This document shows, in pieces, positions 9,270 through 18,285 of a stretch of DNA of 53,811 bases. Positions within the stretch are counted from its first letter, which is position 1, and the number at the start of each line of letters is the position of its first letter. The position numbers were made by a program, and so were the translations under genes. Origin of the DNA: Streptomyces globisporus. Its GTDB lineage: Bacteria; Actinomycetota; Actinomycetes; Streptomycetales; Streptomycetaceae. A model generated the notes under the pieces. The model had not been told where the DNA came from and ran no database searches. It saw nothing but the letters and a program-made list of their open reading frames with translations. The stretch spans positions 1 through 53,811 of the forward strand of contig NZ_QWFA01000011.1 in NCBI RefSeq assembly GCF_003501885.1, written 5' to 3'.

Positions 9270-10133
9270 TCAGGTGGCGGCCGAGCGGTACTTGCGGACC
9301 GCGAGCGTGCGGAAGACCACGATGATCAGCACCGACCAGATGATCGAGGCGATGATCGGGTGCTCCATCGGCCAGGCCCCGGTCACGGACTTCGGCACGC
9401 CGGGCATCGTGTTGCCGAACAGCTCGCGGGCCCCCGCCACCGTGGCGCTGAAGGGGTTCCACTCGGCGACGTGCTGGAGGAACGTCGGCATGCCGGTGAC
9501 CGGGACGAAGGCGTTCGAGATGAACGTCAGCGGGAACAGCCAGATCAGCCCGCCGGAGGTGGCCGCCTCCGGGGTGCGCACGGACAGGCCGATCAGCGCG
9601 CCGATCCAGGAGAACGCGTAGCCGAGCAGGAGCAGCAGCAGGAAGCCGCAGATGACCTTGCCGATGTTCTCGTGGGTGCGCCAGCCCACCAGCAGGGCGA
9701 CCCCCGCGAGGACGACGAGGGTGAGGGTGGTCTGGACGAGGTCGGCGAGCGTCCGCCCGGTGAGGACCGCGCCCCGGGCCATCGGCAGCGACCGGAAGCG
9801 GTCGATGAGCCCCTTGTGCATGTCGTCGGCGATGCCCGCGCCGGCGCCCGCGGTGGCGAAGGTGACGGTCTGGGCGAAGATGCCCGCCATCAGGAACTCC
9901 TTGTACAACTGCGGGTCGGTGGAGCCGCCGATGCTGATCGAGCCGCCGAAGACGTAGGTGAACAGCACCACGAACATGATCGGCTGGATCAGTCCGAAGA
10001 TCACCATCTCCGGGATCCGGGTCATCCGGATCAGGTTCCGCTTGGCGACGACGAGGGAGTCCTTCACGGACTGCGTGACGCCTCCGGAGGGGCGGGGTAC
10101 CAGCGTGGGGGCGTCCTTGGCGATCGCGCTCAC
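9270..10133 (-). CDS. ABC-2 type (DrrB-like) export permease
   Basis: 287 residues with about six transmembrane segments and the ABC-2 signature region (LTFISNAFVPVTGMP, followed by NPFSATVAGARELF). It is the membrane half of a daunorubicin-resistance (DrrB)-type exporter; its ATG overlaps the ATPase stop by 4 bases (ATGA), so the two are co-translated and surely form one transporter. Substrate is not deducible; such pairs export hydrophobic drugs, lipids or peptides. There is no biosynthetic cluster around it to suggest a drug. Confidence 0.92.
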   Translation of the reverse strand: MSAIAKDAPTLVPRPSGGVTQSVKDSLVVAKRNLIRMTRIPEMVIFGLIQPIMFVVLFTYVFGGSISIGGSTDPQLYKEFLMAGIFAQTVTFATAGAGAGIADDMHKGLIDRFRSLPMARGAVLTGRTLADLVQTTLTLVVLAGVALLVGWRTHENIGKVICGFLLLLLLGYAFSWIGALIGLSVRTPEAATSGGLIWLFPLTFISNAFVPVTGMPTFLQHVAEWNPFSATVAGARELFGNTMPGVPKSVTGAWPMEHPIIASIIWSVLIIVVFRTLAVRKYRSAAT

Positions 10134-11119
10134 CGGGTGTCCTCCTTGCTCCGGGAGTCCTCTTCCTCGTTCTGGTTCGCCTCGGCCGCGTGGCCGGTGA
10201 GGGAGAGGAAGACGTCGTCGAGGGTGGGCCTGCGCAGGGCGATGTCGTCGATCTCCACGCCCTGGGCGTCCAGGTCGCGGATGATCTCGGCCAGCAGCTT
10301 GGCCCCGCCGCTGACCGGGGCGGTCAGCTTGCGGGAGAGCTGGACGACGGTGACCTCGCCCTTGCCGAGGGAGGTCAGGACGGATCGGGCGCGCTCGATC
10401 TCGTCGGGGCGGTGCACGACGACCTCGACGCGCTCGCCGCCGGTGCGGGCCTTGAGCTCGTCGGAGGTGCCGCGGGCGATGACCTTGCCGTGGTCGATGA
10501 CGCAGATGTCGTTCGCGAGGCGGTCGGCCTCCTCCAGATACTGCGTGGTCAGCAGCAGGGTCGTACCGCCCGCCACCAGGTCCTCGATCACGTCCCAGAG
10601 CTGCTGCCGGTTGCGCGGGTCGAGGCCGGTCGTCGGCTCGTCCATGAACATCACGGGCGGCGACACGACGAGCGCCGCCGCGAGGTCGAGGCGGCGGCGC
10701 ATACCGCCGGAGTACGTCTTGGCGGTGCGGTCGGCGGCGTCGCCGAGGTTAAACCGGTCGAGCAGGACGCCCGCGCGGGCCTTCGCGTCCCGGGCGCTCA
10801 GCTGGTAGAGCTGCCCGACCATCTGGAGGTTCTCCCGGCCGGTCAGATACTCGTCGACGGCGGCGAACTGCCCGGAGAGCCCGATCGAGCGGCGTACCTC
10901 GTTGGGCTTCTTCAGTACGTCGATCCCGGCCACGGTCGCCGTGCCGCTGTCCGGGCGCAGCAGCGTGGTCAGCACCCGTACGGCGGTGGTCTTGCCCGCG
11001 CCGTTGGGCCCGAGCAGTCCGAGGACGGTGCCCTCGGGGACGTCGAGATCGACGCCGCCCAGGGCTCGGACGTCACCGAAGGTCTTCACCAGACCCTCGG
11101 CGTGGATCGCACCTGGCAT
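10130..11119 (-). CDS. ABC transporter ATP-binding protein, DrrA-like
   Basis: 329 residues. Walker A GPNGAGKTT, signature YSGGMRRRLD, Walker B VMFMDEPTTGLDPRN and a DrrA-type C-terminal domain (ending with the conserved RPTLDDVFLSLTG). It energises the permease encoded immediately downstream with a 4-base overlap. ATG at 11119 is preceded by AGTCTCTCC (minus-strand GGAGAGACT), a good ribosome site. A minus-strand TAGGAT within the palindrome at 11187-11196 is a plausible -10 box about 70 bases upstream. Confidence 0.94.
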   Translation of the reverse strand: MPGAIHAEGLVKTFGDVRALGGVDLDVPEGTVLGLLGPNGAGKTTAVRVLTTLLRPDSGTATVAGIDVLKKPNEVRRSIGLSGQFAAVDEYLTGRENLQMVGQLYQLSARDAKARAGVLLDRFNLGDAADRTAKTYSGGMRRRLDLAAALVVSPPVMFMDEPTTGLDPRNRQQLWDVIEDLVAGGTTLLLTTQYLEEADRLANDICVIDHGKVIARGTSDELKARTGGERVEVVVHRPDEIERARSVLTSLGKGEVTVVQLSRKLTAPVSGGAKLLAEIIRDLDAQGVEIDDIALRRPTLDDVFLSLTGHAAEANQNEEEDSRSKEDTR

Positions 11120-11186
11120 GGAGAGACTCCCCCGTCACTCGTGGACGACTGCACCCGTACGCGGCTCACTCGGCGCTTGTTCGGCG

Positions 11187-11196
11187 ATCCTAGGAT
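11187..11196 (-). promoter_or_regulatory. Palindrome overlapping candidate -10 of the ABC exporter operon
   Basis: ATCCTAGGAT is a perfect 10-bp palindrome; read on the minus strand it offers TAGGAT, a good streptomycete -10. A regulator bound here could block the exporter promoter. No linked regulator gene was seen. Confidence 0.4.
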
Positions 11197-11256
11197 TCCC
11201 GGGGCGTCGCCGCGCGCTGAATGCCGAGATCCGGCCAAGCGACGCGAAGCGGACGG

Positions 11257-12486
11257 TCAGCCGATGACCCGGTAGCCCTCCGCGCGCAGGGTCTCCTCGA
11301 CGTCCGCGCAGTGCTGCGGGCCCTTCGTCTCCAGATACAGGTCGACCTCCGCCTCGGTCAGCCCGAGGCGCGGGTCGGTGCGCACATGGCTGATGTCGAG
11401 GACGTTGGCGTCGGCGACGGTCAGCGTGGCCAGCAGGGCCGCCAGCGCTCCGGGGCGGTCGGTGAGCCGCAGCCGCAGGCTGAGGTAGCGACCCGCCGCG
11501 GACATCCCGTGCCGCAGGATGCGCTGCATCAGGAGCGGGTCGACGTTGCCGCCGGAGAGCACGGCCACCACCGGCCCGCGGAACGCCTTCGGGTCGCTGA
11601 GCAGCGCGGCCACCGGGCTGGCCCCGGCGGGCTCGACGACCAGCTTGGCCCGCTCCAGGCAGAGCAGCAGCGCACTGGACAGCTCGTCCTCGGTGACCGT
11701 GCGGACCTCGTCGACCAGCTCCTCGACCAGGGCGAACGGTACGTCGCCGGGGCGGCCCACCTTGATGCCGTCGGCCATCGTGGCCGGGGCGTCCAGCGAG
11801 ACGGGGTATCCGGCGGCGAGCGAGGGCGGGTAGCAGGCGGCGCCCTCGGCCTGGACACCGACGATCCGGACGTCGGGGCGCAGGGCCTTCACCGCGACGG
11901 CGACGCCCGCGGCGAACCCGCCGCCGCCGATGCCGAGGACGATCGTGCGGACCTCCGGGCACTGCTCCAGGATCTCCAGGCCGACGGTGCCCTGGCCCGC
12001 GATGATGTCGGGGTGGTCGAAGGGGTGGATGAAGACCGCGCCGGTCTCCTCCGCGTACCGCTGGGCGGCGGCGAGGGTCTCGTCGACGACCTGGCCGTGC
12101 AGCCGCACCTCGGCCCCGTACTCCCGGGTCGCGGCGACCTTGGGCAGGGGCGCCCCGACGGGCATGAAGACCGTGGAGCGTACGCCGAGGAGGGACGAGG
12201 CGAGCGCGACGCCCTGGGCGTGGTTCCCGGCGCTGGCGGCGACCACCCCGGCCGCCCGCTCCACCGGGGTGAGGCCGGAGATCCGGACGTAGGCGCCGCG
12301 CAGTTTGAAGGAGCCGGTGCGCTGGAGGTTCTCGCACTTGAGGTGGACCGGGGCGCCGACCAGCTCGGTCAGATGGCGGCTTCCCTCCAGCGCGGTCATC
12401 CGGGCCACCCCGTCCAGCATTTTCTGCGCGCCCCGGACGTCGTCGAGGATCAGGGCCGGGTGGTGGGTGGTCGCGCGGAAGTTCAT
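11257..12486 (-). CDS. ilvA: Threonine ammonia-lyase (catabolic-type threonine dehydratase with ACT domain)
   Basis: 409 residues. It deaminates threonine (and often serine) to 2-oxobutyrate using PLP, feeding isoleucine synthesis or propionyl-CoA formation. The PLP lysine is K61 in TGSFKLRGA; a glycine-rich phosphate loop (GIGGGGFAAG) follows. The C-terminal ~80 residues are a single ACT-like domain (LRLTDRPGALAALL), matching the TdcB/short IlvA form rather than the two-ACT biosynthetic enzyme of E. coli. The ATG at 12486 begins the usual streptomycete N-terminus. It is divergent from a MarR gene. Confidence 0.93.
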   Translation of the reverse strand: MNFRATTHHPALILDDVRGAQKMLDGVARMTALEGSRHLTELVGAPVHLKCENLQRTGSFKLRGAYVRISGLTPVERAAGVVAASAGNHAQGVALASSLLGVRSTVFMPVGAPLPKVAATREYGAEVRLHGQVVDETLAAAQRYAEETGAVFIHPFDHPDIIAGQGTVGLEILEQCPEVRTIVLGIGGGGFAAGVAVAVKALRPDVRIVGVQAEGAACYPPSLAAGYPVSLDAPATMADGIKVGRPGDVPFALVEELVDEVRTVTEDELSSALLLCLERAKLVVEPAGASPVAALLSDPKAFRGPVVAVLSGGNVDPLLMQRILRHGMSAAGRYLSLRLRLTDRPGALAALLATLTVADANVLDISHVRTDPRLGLTEAEVDLYLETKGPQHCADVEETLRAEGYRVIG

Positions 12487-12642
12487 GCCCGCAAGTCTTG
12501 CAGCTCGGACCGGGCGCGGCAGACTTGTCCATGGCGGCCTGCGGTGGTGTCCGCAGGTTTGTGCGGCACTGGTACACGTTGCCCCGGGGCCGCGTACTCT
12601 GTCCCCCACCCATCCGACACCGCACGAAGAGAGCCCCCGGCC

Positions 12643-13173
12643 ATGCCCCCTCAGGACATGACGACTGCTGCGTCTCCTTCCGGGGGCGCCGCCCCCCAAC
12701 ACCCGGGCCCCGACCGCCTGCTGGACGCGCTCCAGCACCAGGTGGCGGTCTTCGCCCGCCGTGCCGAGCAGACCCGCCTCGGCGGTGTCGGCCAGGTCCG
12801 CAACTCGATGGACCGGGCGGCGTACCTGCTGCTGAACCGCCTCGACCGGGAAGGGCCGATGGGCGTCAAGGCGCTGGCGGCCGGGATGGGGATCGACTCG
12901 TCGACGGTGACGCGGCAGGTCGCCCCGCTCGTCGACACCGGTCTGGTGAAGCGCACGTCGCACCCGGAGGACGGCCGGGCCGTGGTGCTCCAGCTCTCCC
13001 CGCGCGGCCAGGCCCGCCTGGAGGAGGTCCGCGCCTCGCGGCGTGAGCTGATGTCGCAGGTCACGGACGGGTGGACGGAGGAGGAGCGGGATACCTTCTG
13101 CGCCCTGCTCACCCGTTTCAACGGGTCGCTGGCCGCCCGGCAGGCCGCACACCAGCCGCCGCAGCCCGACTGA
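12643..13173 (+). CDS. MarR-family transcriptional regulator
   Basis: 176 residues. A winged helix-turn-helix occupies about residues 50-115, with GVKALAAGMGIDSSTVTRQVAPL as recognition region and the wing HPEDGRAVVLQLSPRG, both classical MarR features. MarR dimers usually repress adjacent or divergent genes and respond to small phenolic or oxidised ligands; the divergent threonine dehydratase (157-base gap) is the natural first target to test. Start ATG 12643 chosen for the GAAGAGAG upstream; an in-frame ATG at 12658 is also possible. Confidence 0.9.
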   Translation: MPPQDMTTAASPSGGAAPQHPGPDRLLDALQHQVAVFARRAEQTRLGGVGQVRNSMDRAAYLLLNRLDREGPMGVKALAAGMGIDSSTVTRQVAPLVDTGLVKRTSHPEDGRAVVLQLSPRGQARLEEVRASRRELMSQVTDGWTEEERDTFCALLTRFNGSLAARQAAHQPPQPD

Positions 13174-13245
13174 CGGCCGCACACGTCTCTTCCCCGCCGT
13201 CCGGACCCTTGACCGGGGCGGTGCACCGGGGCTCGTATGTGGTGC

Positions 13246-13770
13246 ATGGCAGAGCGGGCGACCCACCGGGACCGGCTCCGCGCCCTGGAGTTCGAGGCCT
13301 TCGTGGCGGGCGCGGGCGGACGCCTGCTGCACACGGCGACCCTGCTCACCGGCGAACCGTCGCAGCCGCCGGGCGCGTATGTCCGGGCCGAGGCGCTGCT
13401 GCGCGCGGCGCTCACCCGTACGTACGCCGACTGGGACCGGCTGCACGGCGGCGACCCCTACGACCGGGCCCGCCGGGAGCTGGCCCTCCGCTTCGCCCGG
13501 GAGGCCCGGCGCCACCAGCGGCCGCGCGGCGGTGTGCTGGACCGGCTGACCCCCATCGAGCGGCTGGTGCTGGTGCTGCGGATGTACGAGGAGGTCGGCG
13601 AGGAACAGACGGCGGCGCTGCTCGGCCTGCCGGCCGACCGGATCCGCGCGGTGTGCGCCCGGGCGGTGGCGACGCTGCGGGCGGGCGGGCCCCGACGCGG
13701 GGCGACCGGGCGCGGGCAGGCCTCCGCTGCCGGACCGGCCTCCGCGCCCGGGGACCGGGTGACGCCGTGA
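13246..13770 (+). CDS. Degenerate ECF sigma-like protein
   Basis: 174 residues. Residues ~100-145 (LTPIERLVLVLRMYEEVGEEQTAALLGL) are a sigma-70 region-4 helix-turn-helix of the SigE-like ECF type. The N-terminal half (FEAFVAGAGGRLLHTATLLTG) still resembles the ECF region-2 opening, but the core -10-binding part is replaced by unrelated sequence, so ability to direct initiation is doubtful. Its stop overlaps the GTG of a small membrane protein by 4 bases. Start ATG 13246; another in-frame ATG is at 13237. Confidence 0.8.
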   Translation: MAERATHRDRLRALEFEAFVAGAGGRLLHTATLLTGEPSQPPGAYVRAEALLRAALTRTYADWDRLHGGDPYDRARRELALRFAREARRHQRPRGGVLDRLTPIERLVLVLRMYEEVGEEQTAALLGLPADRIRAVCARAVATLRAGGPRRGATGRGQASAAGPASAPGDRVTP

Positions 13771-14030
13771 GCGCCGGCCGGCGGGATCCCGACCCGCGCG
13801 AGGAGCAGGTCCGGCGCATGCTGGACGGCCCGCATCCGGTCCTGCCGCCCGACCTGGCCGCGCAGGCGGTCCGGCACGGCGGACGCCGTCTGCGGCTGCG
13901 CAGGGCGGCGCAGCGGACGGCGGGCTGGCTGCTGGCCCTGGTGCTCGTGGCGTTCCTGGTCTGGGTCGGCGTCGAGCAGCCGTGGGCGACCGAGCCCGCC
14001 CAGGTCACTCCGCCGTTGGAGGGCTGGTGA
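13767..14030 (+). CDS. Small membrane protein coupled to the sigma-like gene
   Basis: 87 residues: a basic cytoplasmic N-terminal part (residues 1-50, HPVLPPDLAAQAVRHGGRRL), one transmembrane helix at ~53-72 (AGWLLALVLVAFLVWVGV) and a ~15-residue outside tail. GTG start overlapping the preceding stop (GTGA) shows translational coupling. Position and topology recall an anti-sigma or sensor partner, but no zinc-finger or ASD sequence is visible, so this is inference. Confidence 0.8.
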   Translation: MSAGRRDPDPREEQVRRMLDGPHPVLPPDLAAQAVRHGGRRLRLRRAAQRTAGWLLALVLVAFLVWVGVEQPWATEPAQVTPPLEGW

Positions 14031-14100
14031 GCCGTTGGGTCCCCGGTGCGGGAGGCCTACGCTGGAGGAAGCGGCTGTCGTACGAGCCGAGGAGGCCGTG

Positions 14101-14298
14101 ATGACGAGGAAGACAGCGGACTGCCGCAAGTATCCGAGCGAGATGAACTGCACCCTCACCCTCACCGGTGAGGAGGACGAGGTCGTCCGGGCCGCGAGCG
14201 AACACGCGGCGTCGGTCCACGGGCACGAGAACACGCCCGAACTGCGCGAGCAGATCAGGGGCATGCTGGAGGACGTGGACGAGAAGGTGAGCGCCTGA
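14101..14298 (+). CDS. DUF1059 domain protein
   Basis: 65 residues. Matches the small DUF1059 family: an early cysteine with basic residues (TRKTADCRKYPSE), a second cysteine in MNCTLTL, then an acidic helical region (GEEDEVVRAASEHAASVHGH) and C-terminal helix. GAGGAGG 6 bases before the ATG fixes the start. Function unknown; no operon partner. Confidence 0.85.
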   Translation: MTRKTADCRKYPSEMNCTLTLTGEEDEVVRAASEHAASVHGHENTPELREQIRGMLEDVDEKVSA

Positions 14299-14309
14299 AC
14301 GCCGGAACG

Positions 14310-14345
14310 ACAGGGGCGCCCGCCGGTCCCGGCGGGCGCCCCTGT
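14310..14345. terminator. Perfect bidirectional terminator hairpin
   Basis: A 15-bp perfect stem (14310-14324 with 14331-14345) and 6-base loop lie between the convergent DUF1059 and cystathionine gamma-synthase genes. Confidence 0.9.
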
Positions 14346-14358
14346 CATGTCCGCAGGA

Positions 14359-15504
14359 TCAGCCCAGCGCCTGCGTGAGGTCGGCGAGCAGGTCGTCGCC
14401 GTTCTCGATGCCGACGGAGATCCGGACCAGGTCGGCCGGGACCTCCAGCAGGGAGCCCGCGACGGAGGCGTGCGTCATCCGGCCCGGGTGCTCGATCAGC
14501 GACTCCACTCCGCCGAGGGACTCGCCGAGCGTGAAGAGCTTCGCGCGGTTGCAGACCTCGACCGCCGCCTCCTCGCCGGCCGCGACACGGAAGGACACCA
14601 TGCCGCCGAAGGCCTTCATCTGCTTGGCGGCGACCTCGTGGCCGGGGTGCTCGGGCAGGCCCGGGTAGAGGACCTGGGAGACCTTGGGGTGCCGGGTCAG
14701 CAGGTCGGCGACCTTGGTGGCGTTCTCGGTGTGCCGGTCCATGCGGACGGCGAGCGTCTTGATCCCGCGCAGCACGAGCCAGGCGTCGAAGGGACCGGCG
14801 ACCGCGCCCATGGCGTTCTGGTGGAACGCCAGTTCCTCGGCGAGCTCCGGGTCGCTGACGACGAGCGCGCCGCCGACGACGTCGGAGTGGCCGCCCATGT
14901 ACTTGGTGGTGGAGTGCACGACGACGTCCGCGCCGAGCGCCAGGGGCTGCTGGAGGTAGGGCGAGGCGAAGGTGTTGTCGACGACGAGGCGGGCCCCGGC
15001 CTGGTGCGCGACCTGGGCGACGGCGGCGATGTCGGTGATGCCGAGCAGCGGGTTGGACGGGGTCTCCACCCAGACCGCCTTGGTGCGCGGGGTGATCGCG
15101 GCCCGTACGGCGGCCACGTCCGAGGTGTCGGCCACGGAGAACTCCACGCCCCACCGCGCGGCGACCTTCGCGAACAGCCGGAACGTGCCGCCGTAGGCGT
15201 CGTTCGGGATGACCACGTGGTCGCCGGGGGTCAGCAGCGTCCGCAGGAGGCAGTCCTCGGCGGCGAGACCGGAGGCGAAGGCGAGACCGCGGCGGCCGCC
15301 TTCGAGGGCCGCGAGGTTCTCCTCCAGCGCGGTGCGGGTGGGGTTGGCGCTGCGGCTGTACTCGTATCCGCCGCGCAGTCCGCCCACGCCGTCCTGCTTG
15401 TACGTGGAGACCTGGTAGATCGGCGGAACCACCGCACCGGTGAGGGGGTCGGCGGTGTTCCCCGCGTGGATGGCGAGGGTTTCGAAGCTGTGCTGGTCGC
15501 TCAT
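14359..15504 (-). CDS. metB: Cystathionine gamma-synthase
   Basis: 381 residues, a Cys/Met-metabolism PLP enzyme that condenses an O-acylhomoserine with cysteine to give cystathionine. PLP lysine K201 is in the family motif HSTTKYMGGHSDV, and residues SRSANPTR (51-57) and ETPSNPL (148-153) are the usual substrate/PLP contacts. The sequence could equally carry gamma-lyase activity; the family is hard to split by eye. ATG at 15504, monocistronic, divergent from the next gene with a 67-base gap. Confidence 0.93.
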   Translation of the reverse strand: MSDQHSFETLAIHAGNTADPLTGAVVPPIYQVSTYKQDGVGGLRGGYEYSRSANPTRTALEENLAALEGGRRGLAFASGLAAEDCLLRTLLTPGDHVVIPNDAYGGTFRLFAKVAARWGVEFSVADTSDVAAVRAAITPRTKAVWVETPSNPLLGITDIAAVAQVAHQAGARLVVDNTFASPYLQQPLALGADVVVHSTTKYMGGHSDVVGGALVVSDPELAEELAFHQNAMGAVAGPFDAWLVLRGIKTLAVRMDRHTENATKVADLLTRHPKVSQVLYPGLPEHPGHEVAAKQMKAFGGMVSFRVAAGEEAAVEVCNRAKLFTLGESLGGVESLIEHPGRMTHASVAGSLLEVPADLVRISVGIENGDDLLADLTQALG

Positions 15505-15571
15505 GAGGCCCGAGCGTAGTTCGTCGCAAGGGCCCTTACCGGCCACTCGCCGCTCCGGTGACAATGGGTCC

Positions 15572-16675
15572 ATGGAGATTCTGTTGTTCCTGCTCGCGAT
15601 GTGCATGCTCGCGGCGGTCATCGGCCCCTGGGTGATGCGCCGCCGAGGCGGTATCCGCCAGGTCGCCCCCGGTTCGCCGGACGCCGCCGACCCGGACACG
15701 TACGGCTTCGCCCGCCAGGAGGAGCTGGACGTCCGGATGCCGGGCCCCGACCAGGACCTCCTGGACGTACTCGACGTCGTCCAGGGCACCCAGCAGTGGC
15801 AGGCGGCCTCCCAGCTGCTGGCCGGGACGCCGAAGGAGGGCGAGGTGCGCTGGCAGCGGGTGCAGGCCTTCGCGGGCGCGGCCTCGCTGGAGCTGGCGCA
15901 GCAGCCGGGCAAGGGCGGCTCGTGGCTGCGGGCCTGGCGCGCGGAGTCCCCGAAGGACGCGGGCGGCGCGGCGGTGCACGCGGAGTTCCTGGTGCAGCAG
16001 GCGTGGCGGTCCTCGGCGGCGGGGAGCGACGACTTCCGGATCATCCTGGAGGAGGCCCGTACGGTCTGCGGCGAGGCGGCCCTGCTCGCGCCGGGCGACC
16101 CGGTGCCGTACATCGTGGAGCTGGCGGTGGCCCGGGGCCTGGGCTACACCCCCGAGCAGTTCGACCAGCTGTGGGCGAAGATCATCGACCGGGCTCCGGC
16201 GCACATGGGCGCGCACATCGCGGCGCTGCACTTCCACTCCGAGCGGTGGCACGGTTCGCGCAAGGACGCCGAGGCGTTCGCCACGGCCGCCGCGGCCCGC
16301 GCCCCGCAGGGTTCGCTGCTGGCGGCGCTGCCGCTGTTCGCGGTGTACGAGCACCTGCCGGAGGTCAACCTGGTGCAGGGCTTCTACCGCAGCCAGGTGG
16401 TGACCAAGGCGGTCGACGGCGCGATGTTCGCGGTGCACGCGGCCCGGCAGGACGACCCGATGCTGGCCCAGGTCCGCCACCTCCTGGTGCTGTTCCTGGT
16501 GCACATGGAGCGCTGGTCGGAGGCGATGCACCAGCTGATCCGGATCGACGGCCACGTGGGCGCCCTGCCGTGGACGGCGGAGCCGGACCCGGCCGCGCAG
16601 TACACGGTCTACCGGGCGCTGGCGGTCGCGGGGTACGAGGCGAACGGCGGCAGCCCGGCGACGCTGCCGCACTGA
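15572..16675 (+). CDS. Membrane-anchored protein of unknown function
   Basis: 367 residues. An N-terminal hydrophobic segment ([22 protein letters not shown]) is followed by a basic stop-transfer RRRGG and a long soluble, mostly helical domain with TPR-like alternation ([42 protein letters not shown]). The pattern [12 protein letters not shown] recalls DUF4034-type proteins, which I cannot confirm. The tail ends [17 protein letters not shown] terminator hairpin follows. Confidence 0.8.
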   Translation: MEILLFLLAMCMLAAVIGPWVMRRRGGIRQVAPGSPDAADPDTYGFARQEELDVRMPGPDQDLLDVLDVVQGTQQWQAASQLLAGTPKEGEVRWQRVQAFAGAASLELAQQPGKGGSWLRAWRAESPKDAGGAAVHAEFLVQQAWRSSAAGSDDFRIILEEARTVCGEAALLAPGDPVPYIVELAVARGLGYTPEQFDQLWAKIIDRAPAHMGAHIAALHFHSERWHGSRKDAEAFATAAAARAPQGSLLAALPLFAVYEHLPEVNLVQGFYRSQVVTKAVDGAMFAVHAARQDDPMLAQVRHLLVLFLVHMERWSEAMHQLIRIDGHVGALPWTAEPDPAAQYTVYRALAVAGYEANGGSPATLPH

Positions 16676-16687
16676 TCACGGCGGGGC

Positions 16688-16727
16688 GGGAGCGGCCGGT
16701 CCGGACGGAATCCCGGTGGCCGCTCCC
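16688..16727 (+). terminator. Terminator-like hairpin
   Basis: GGGAGCGGCC (16688-16697) pairs with GGCCGCTCCC (16718-16727), with further CCGG pairing inside; TTGTTG follows. It ends the preceding membrane-anchored gene. Confidence 0.7.
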
Positions 16728-16769
16728 TTGTTGTACGTACCGAACACCGACCCCCCGGAGGAGCCCCGC

Positions 16770-17435
16770 ATGTTCCTGAACCACCGCACCCCCGTGCTCC
16801 CCACCCCGGAGCAGGCCCTGCGCGGCCGCCCCGTCCCCGAATTCACCGTCCCCTCCCGCCACACGGTCCTCGGCAACCCGCTGGTGGGCCCGTACCCGGA
16901 GGGCCTGGAGGTGGCGGACTTCGCGCTGGGCTGTTTCTGGGGTGCGGAGCGGAAGTTCTGGCAGACGGAGGGCGTGTGGACGACGCTGGTCGGCTACCAG
17001 GGCGGCTACACGGAGAACCCCACGTACGAGGAGGCCTGCTCGGGCCTGACCGGCCACACGGAGGCGGTACGCGTCGTCTTCGACCCGGCCGTCGTGTCGT
17101 ACGAGGAGCTGCTGAAGCTGTTCTGGGAGTCGCACAACCCGACCCAGGGCTTCCGCCAGGGCAACGACGTGGGCACCCAGTACCGCTCCGCGGTCTACAC
17201 CCACTCCCCCGCCCAGGCAGCGGCGGCCGACGCCTCCCGTGAGGCGTACCAGAAGGTCCTGACGGCCTCGGGCCACAAGGAGATCACCACGGAGATCCTC
17301 CCGGCCGAGGGGCGCCCGTTCTGGCCGGCGGAGGCGTATCACCAGCAGTACCTGGACAAGAACCCGGGCGGCTACTGCGGCATCGGCGGCACGGGCGTCT
17401 CCTGCCCGATCGGCGTGGCCCCGGCCGAGGGCTGA
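16770..17435 (+). CDS. msrA: Peptide-methionine (S)-S-oxide reductase MsrA
   Basis: 221 residues. Repairs oxidised methionine using thioredoxin-type reductants. The catalytic motif GCFWG holds C55; the substrate pocket [23 protein letters not shown] and the C-terminal resolving cysteines ([13 protein letters not shown]) are present. Slightly longer than E. coli MsrA because of an N-terminal extension common in streptomycetes. GGAGGAG lies 7 bases before the ATG. Confidence 0.95.
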   Translation: MFLNHRTPVLPTPEQALRGRPVPEFTVPSRHTVLGNPLVGPYPEGLEVADFALGCFWGAERKFWQTEGVWTTLVGYQGGYTENPTYEEACSGLTGHTEAVRVVFDPAVVSYEELLKLFWESHNPTQGFRQGNDVGTQYRSAVYTHSPAQAAAADASREAYQKVLTASGHKEITTEILPAEGRPFWPAEAYHQQYLDKNPGGYCGIGGTGVSCPIGVAPAEG

Positions 17436-17457
17436 CCCGGACCGGCCGGCGCGGGTC

Positions 17458-18180
17458 CTACGACTCCCCCTGGCCGAACTGCTCGCCCTGCCCGAGCATC
17501 GCCGGAAGCAGCCGCCGCAGCAGCCGTACGAACTGGGCGTCCCGGTCGGTCGGGGGCGGGGCGTCCGCCGTCTTGAGGGCGGCGAGCAGGTGCGGGTGGC
17601 GGCCCTCGGCGGCGACCGCGGCCAGGTGGGCCGCCCGGGCGGTCGGGTCGCCGGAGGACGTCGCGGCGGACTCGCGGCGGGCGAAGAGGACGGCCAGGCC
17701 GCCGAGGAGCCCGACGACCTCCAGCTTCTGCCCGGCGGTGCCGGGCGCGGGGGCCAGGATTCCGAGCGCGTGGTCGAGGTAGTCGATCGCGTGCGGGCCC
17801 AGAACCTCGCCGCGCCGGTCGTTCAGATCGGCCAGCCACGGGTGCCGGACGTGCGCGGCCTTGGACTGGCGGGCCAGGCCGACGAGGTCGTCCAGCCAGT
17901 CACCGGCAGAAGCCACGGAGAGGTCCAGCTCGTCCGCGACCGCGTCCGCCATCAGGTCCAGCAGCTCGTCCCGGCTCCCCACGTAGCGGTAGAGCGAGGC
18001 GGGCCCCGTACCCAGCCGTTGCGCCAGCGCGCGCATCGACACGGCCTCCAGGCCTTCCGCATCGGCGAGCGCGAGAGCGGCCGTCGTGATCTGGGCGCGG
18101 CTCCGCTCGGGTGCGGGTCCACGCGCGCCCCGCTCGGGGCGTGACCAGACGGTCGTCGGCCGGGTCGCACGCTCGGCCAC
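17458..18180 (-). CDS. TetR-family repressor of the divergent hydrolase gene
   Basis: 240 residues, GTG start at 18180. The N-terminal helix-turn-helix (about residues 28-75: [22 protein letters not shown] ... [21 protein letters not shown]) is typical of TetR/AcrR, and the C-terminal part resembles the TetR_C_1 tetracycline-repressor class. It is divergent from an alpha/beta hydrolase with a 105-base gap that contains a perfect 12-bp inverted repeat (18236-18262), so autorepression and control of the hydrolase by a small ligand are likely. Confidence 0.9.
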   Translation of the reverse strand: MAERATRPTTVWSRPERGARGPAPERSRAQITTAALALADAEGLEAVSMRALAQRLGTGPASLYRYVGSRDELLDLMADAVADELDLSVASAGDWLDDLVGLARQSKAAHVRHPWLADLNDRRGEVLGPHAIDYLDHALGILAPAPGTAGQKLEVVGLLGGLAVLFARRESAATSSGDPTARAAHLAAVAAEGRHPHLLAALKTADAPPPTDRDAQFVRLLRRLLPAMLGQGEQFGQGES

Positions 18181-18235
18181 GGTCCGCCACCTTCCCTTCA
18201 GGCCTCGTCCGGGAGTCCGGAACAGGCTGTAGTCT

Positions 18236-18262
18236 AATACTGCGAACACCGTTCGCAGTATT
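18236..18262. promoter_or_regulatory. TetR operator (perfect inverted repeat)
   Basis: Arm AATACTGCGAAC (18236-18247) and its exact reverse complement (18251-18262) are separated by ACC. It lies in the divergent promoter region between tetR and hydrolase, 23 bases before the hydrolase start, and is far more AT-rich than its surroundings. Confidence 0.9.
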
Positions 18263-18285
18263 TTCGTCCGCCGGAGGAGCCCGCC

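Noticed and set aside
9270..11119. DrrAB-like exporter as evidence of an antibiotic cluster
   Set aside because: No biosynthetic genes surround it; all neighbours are core metabolism.
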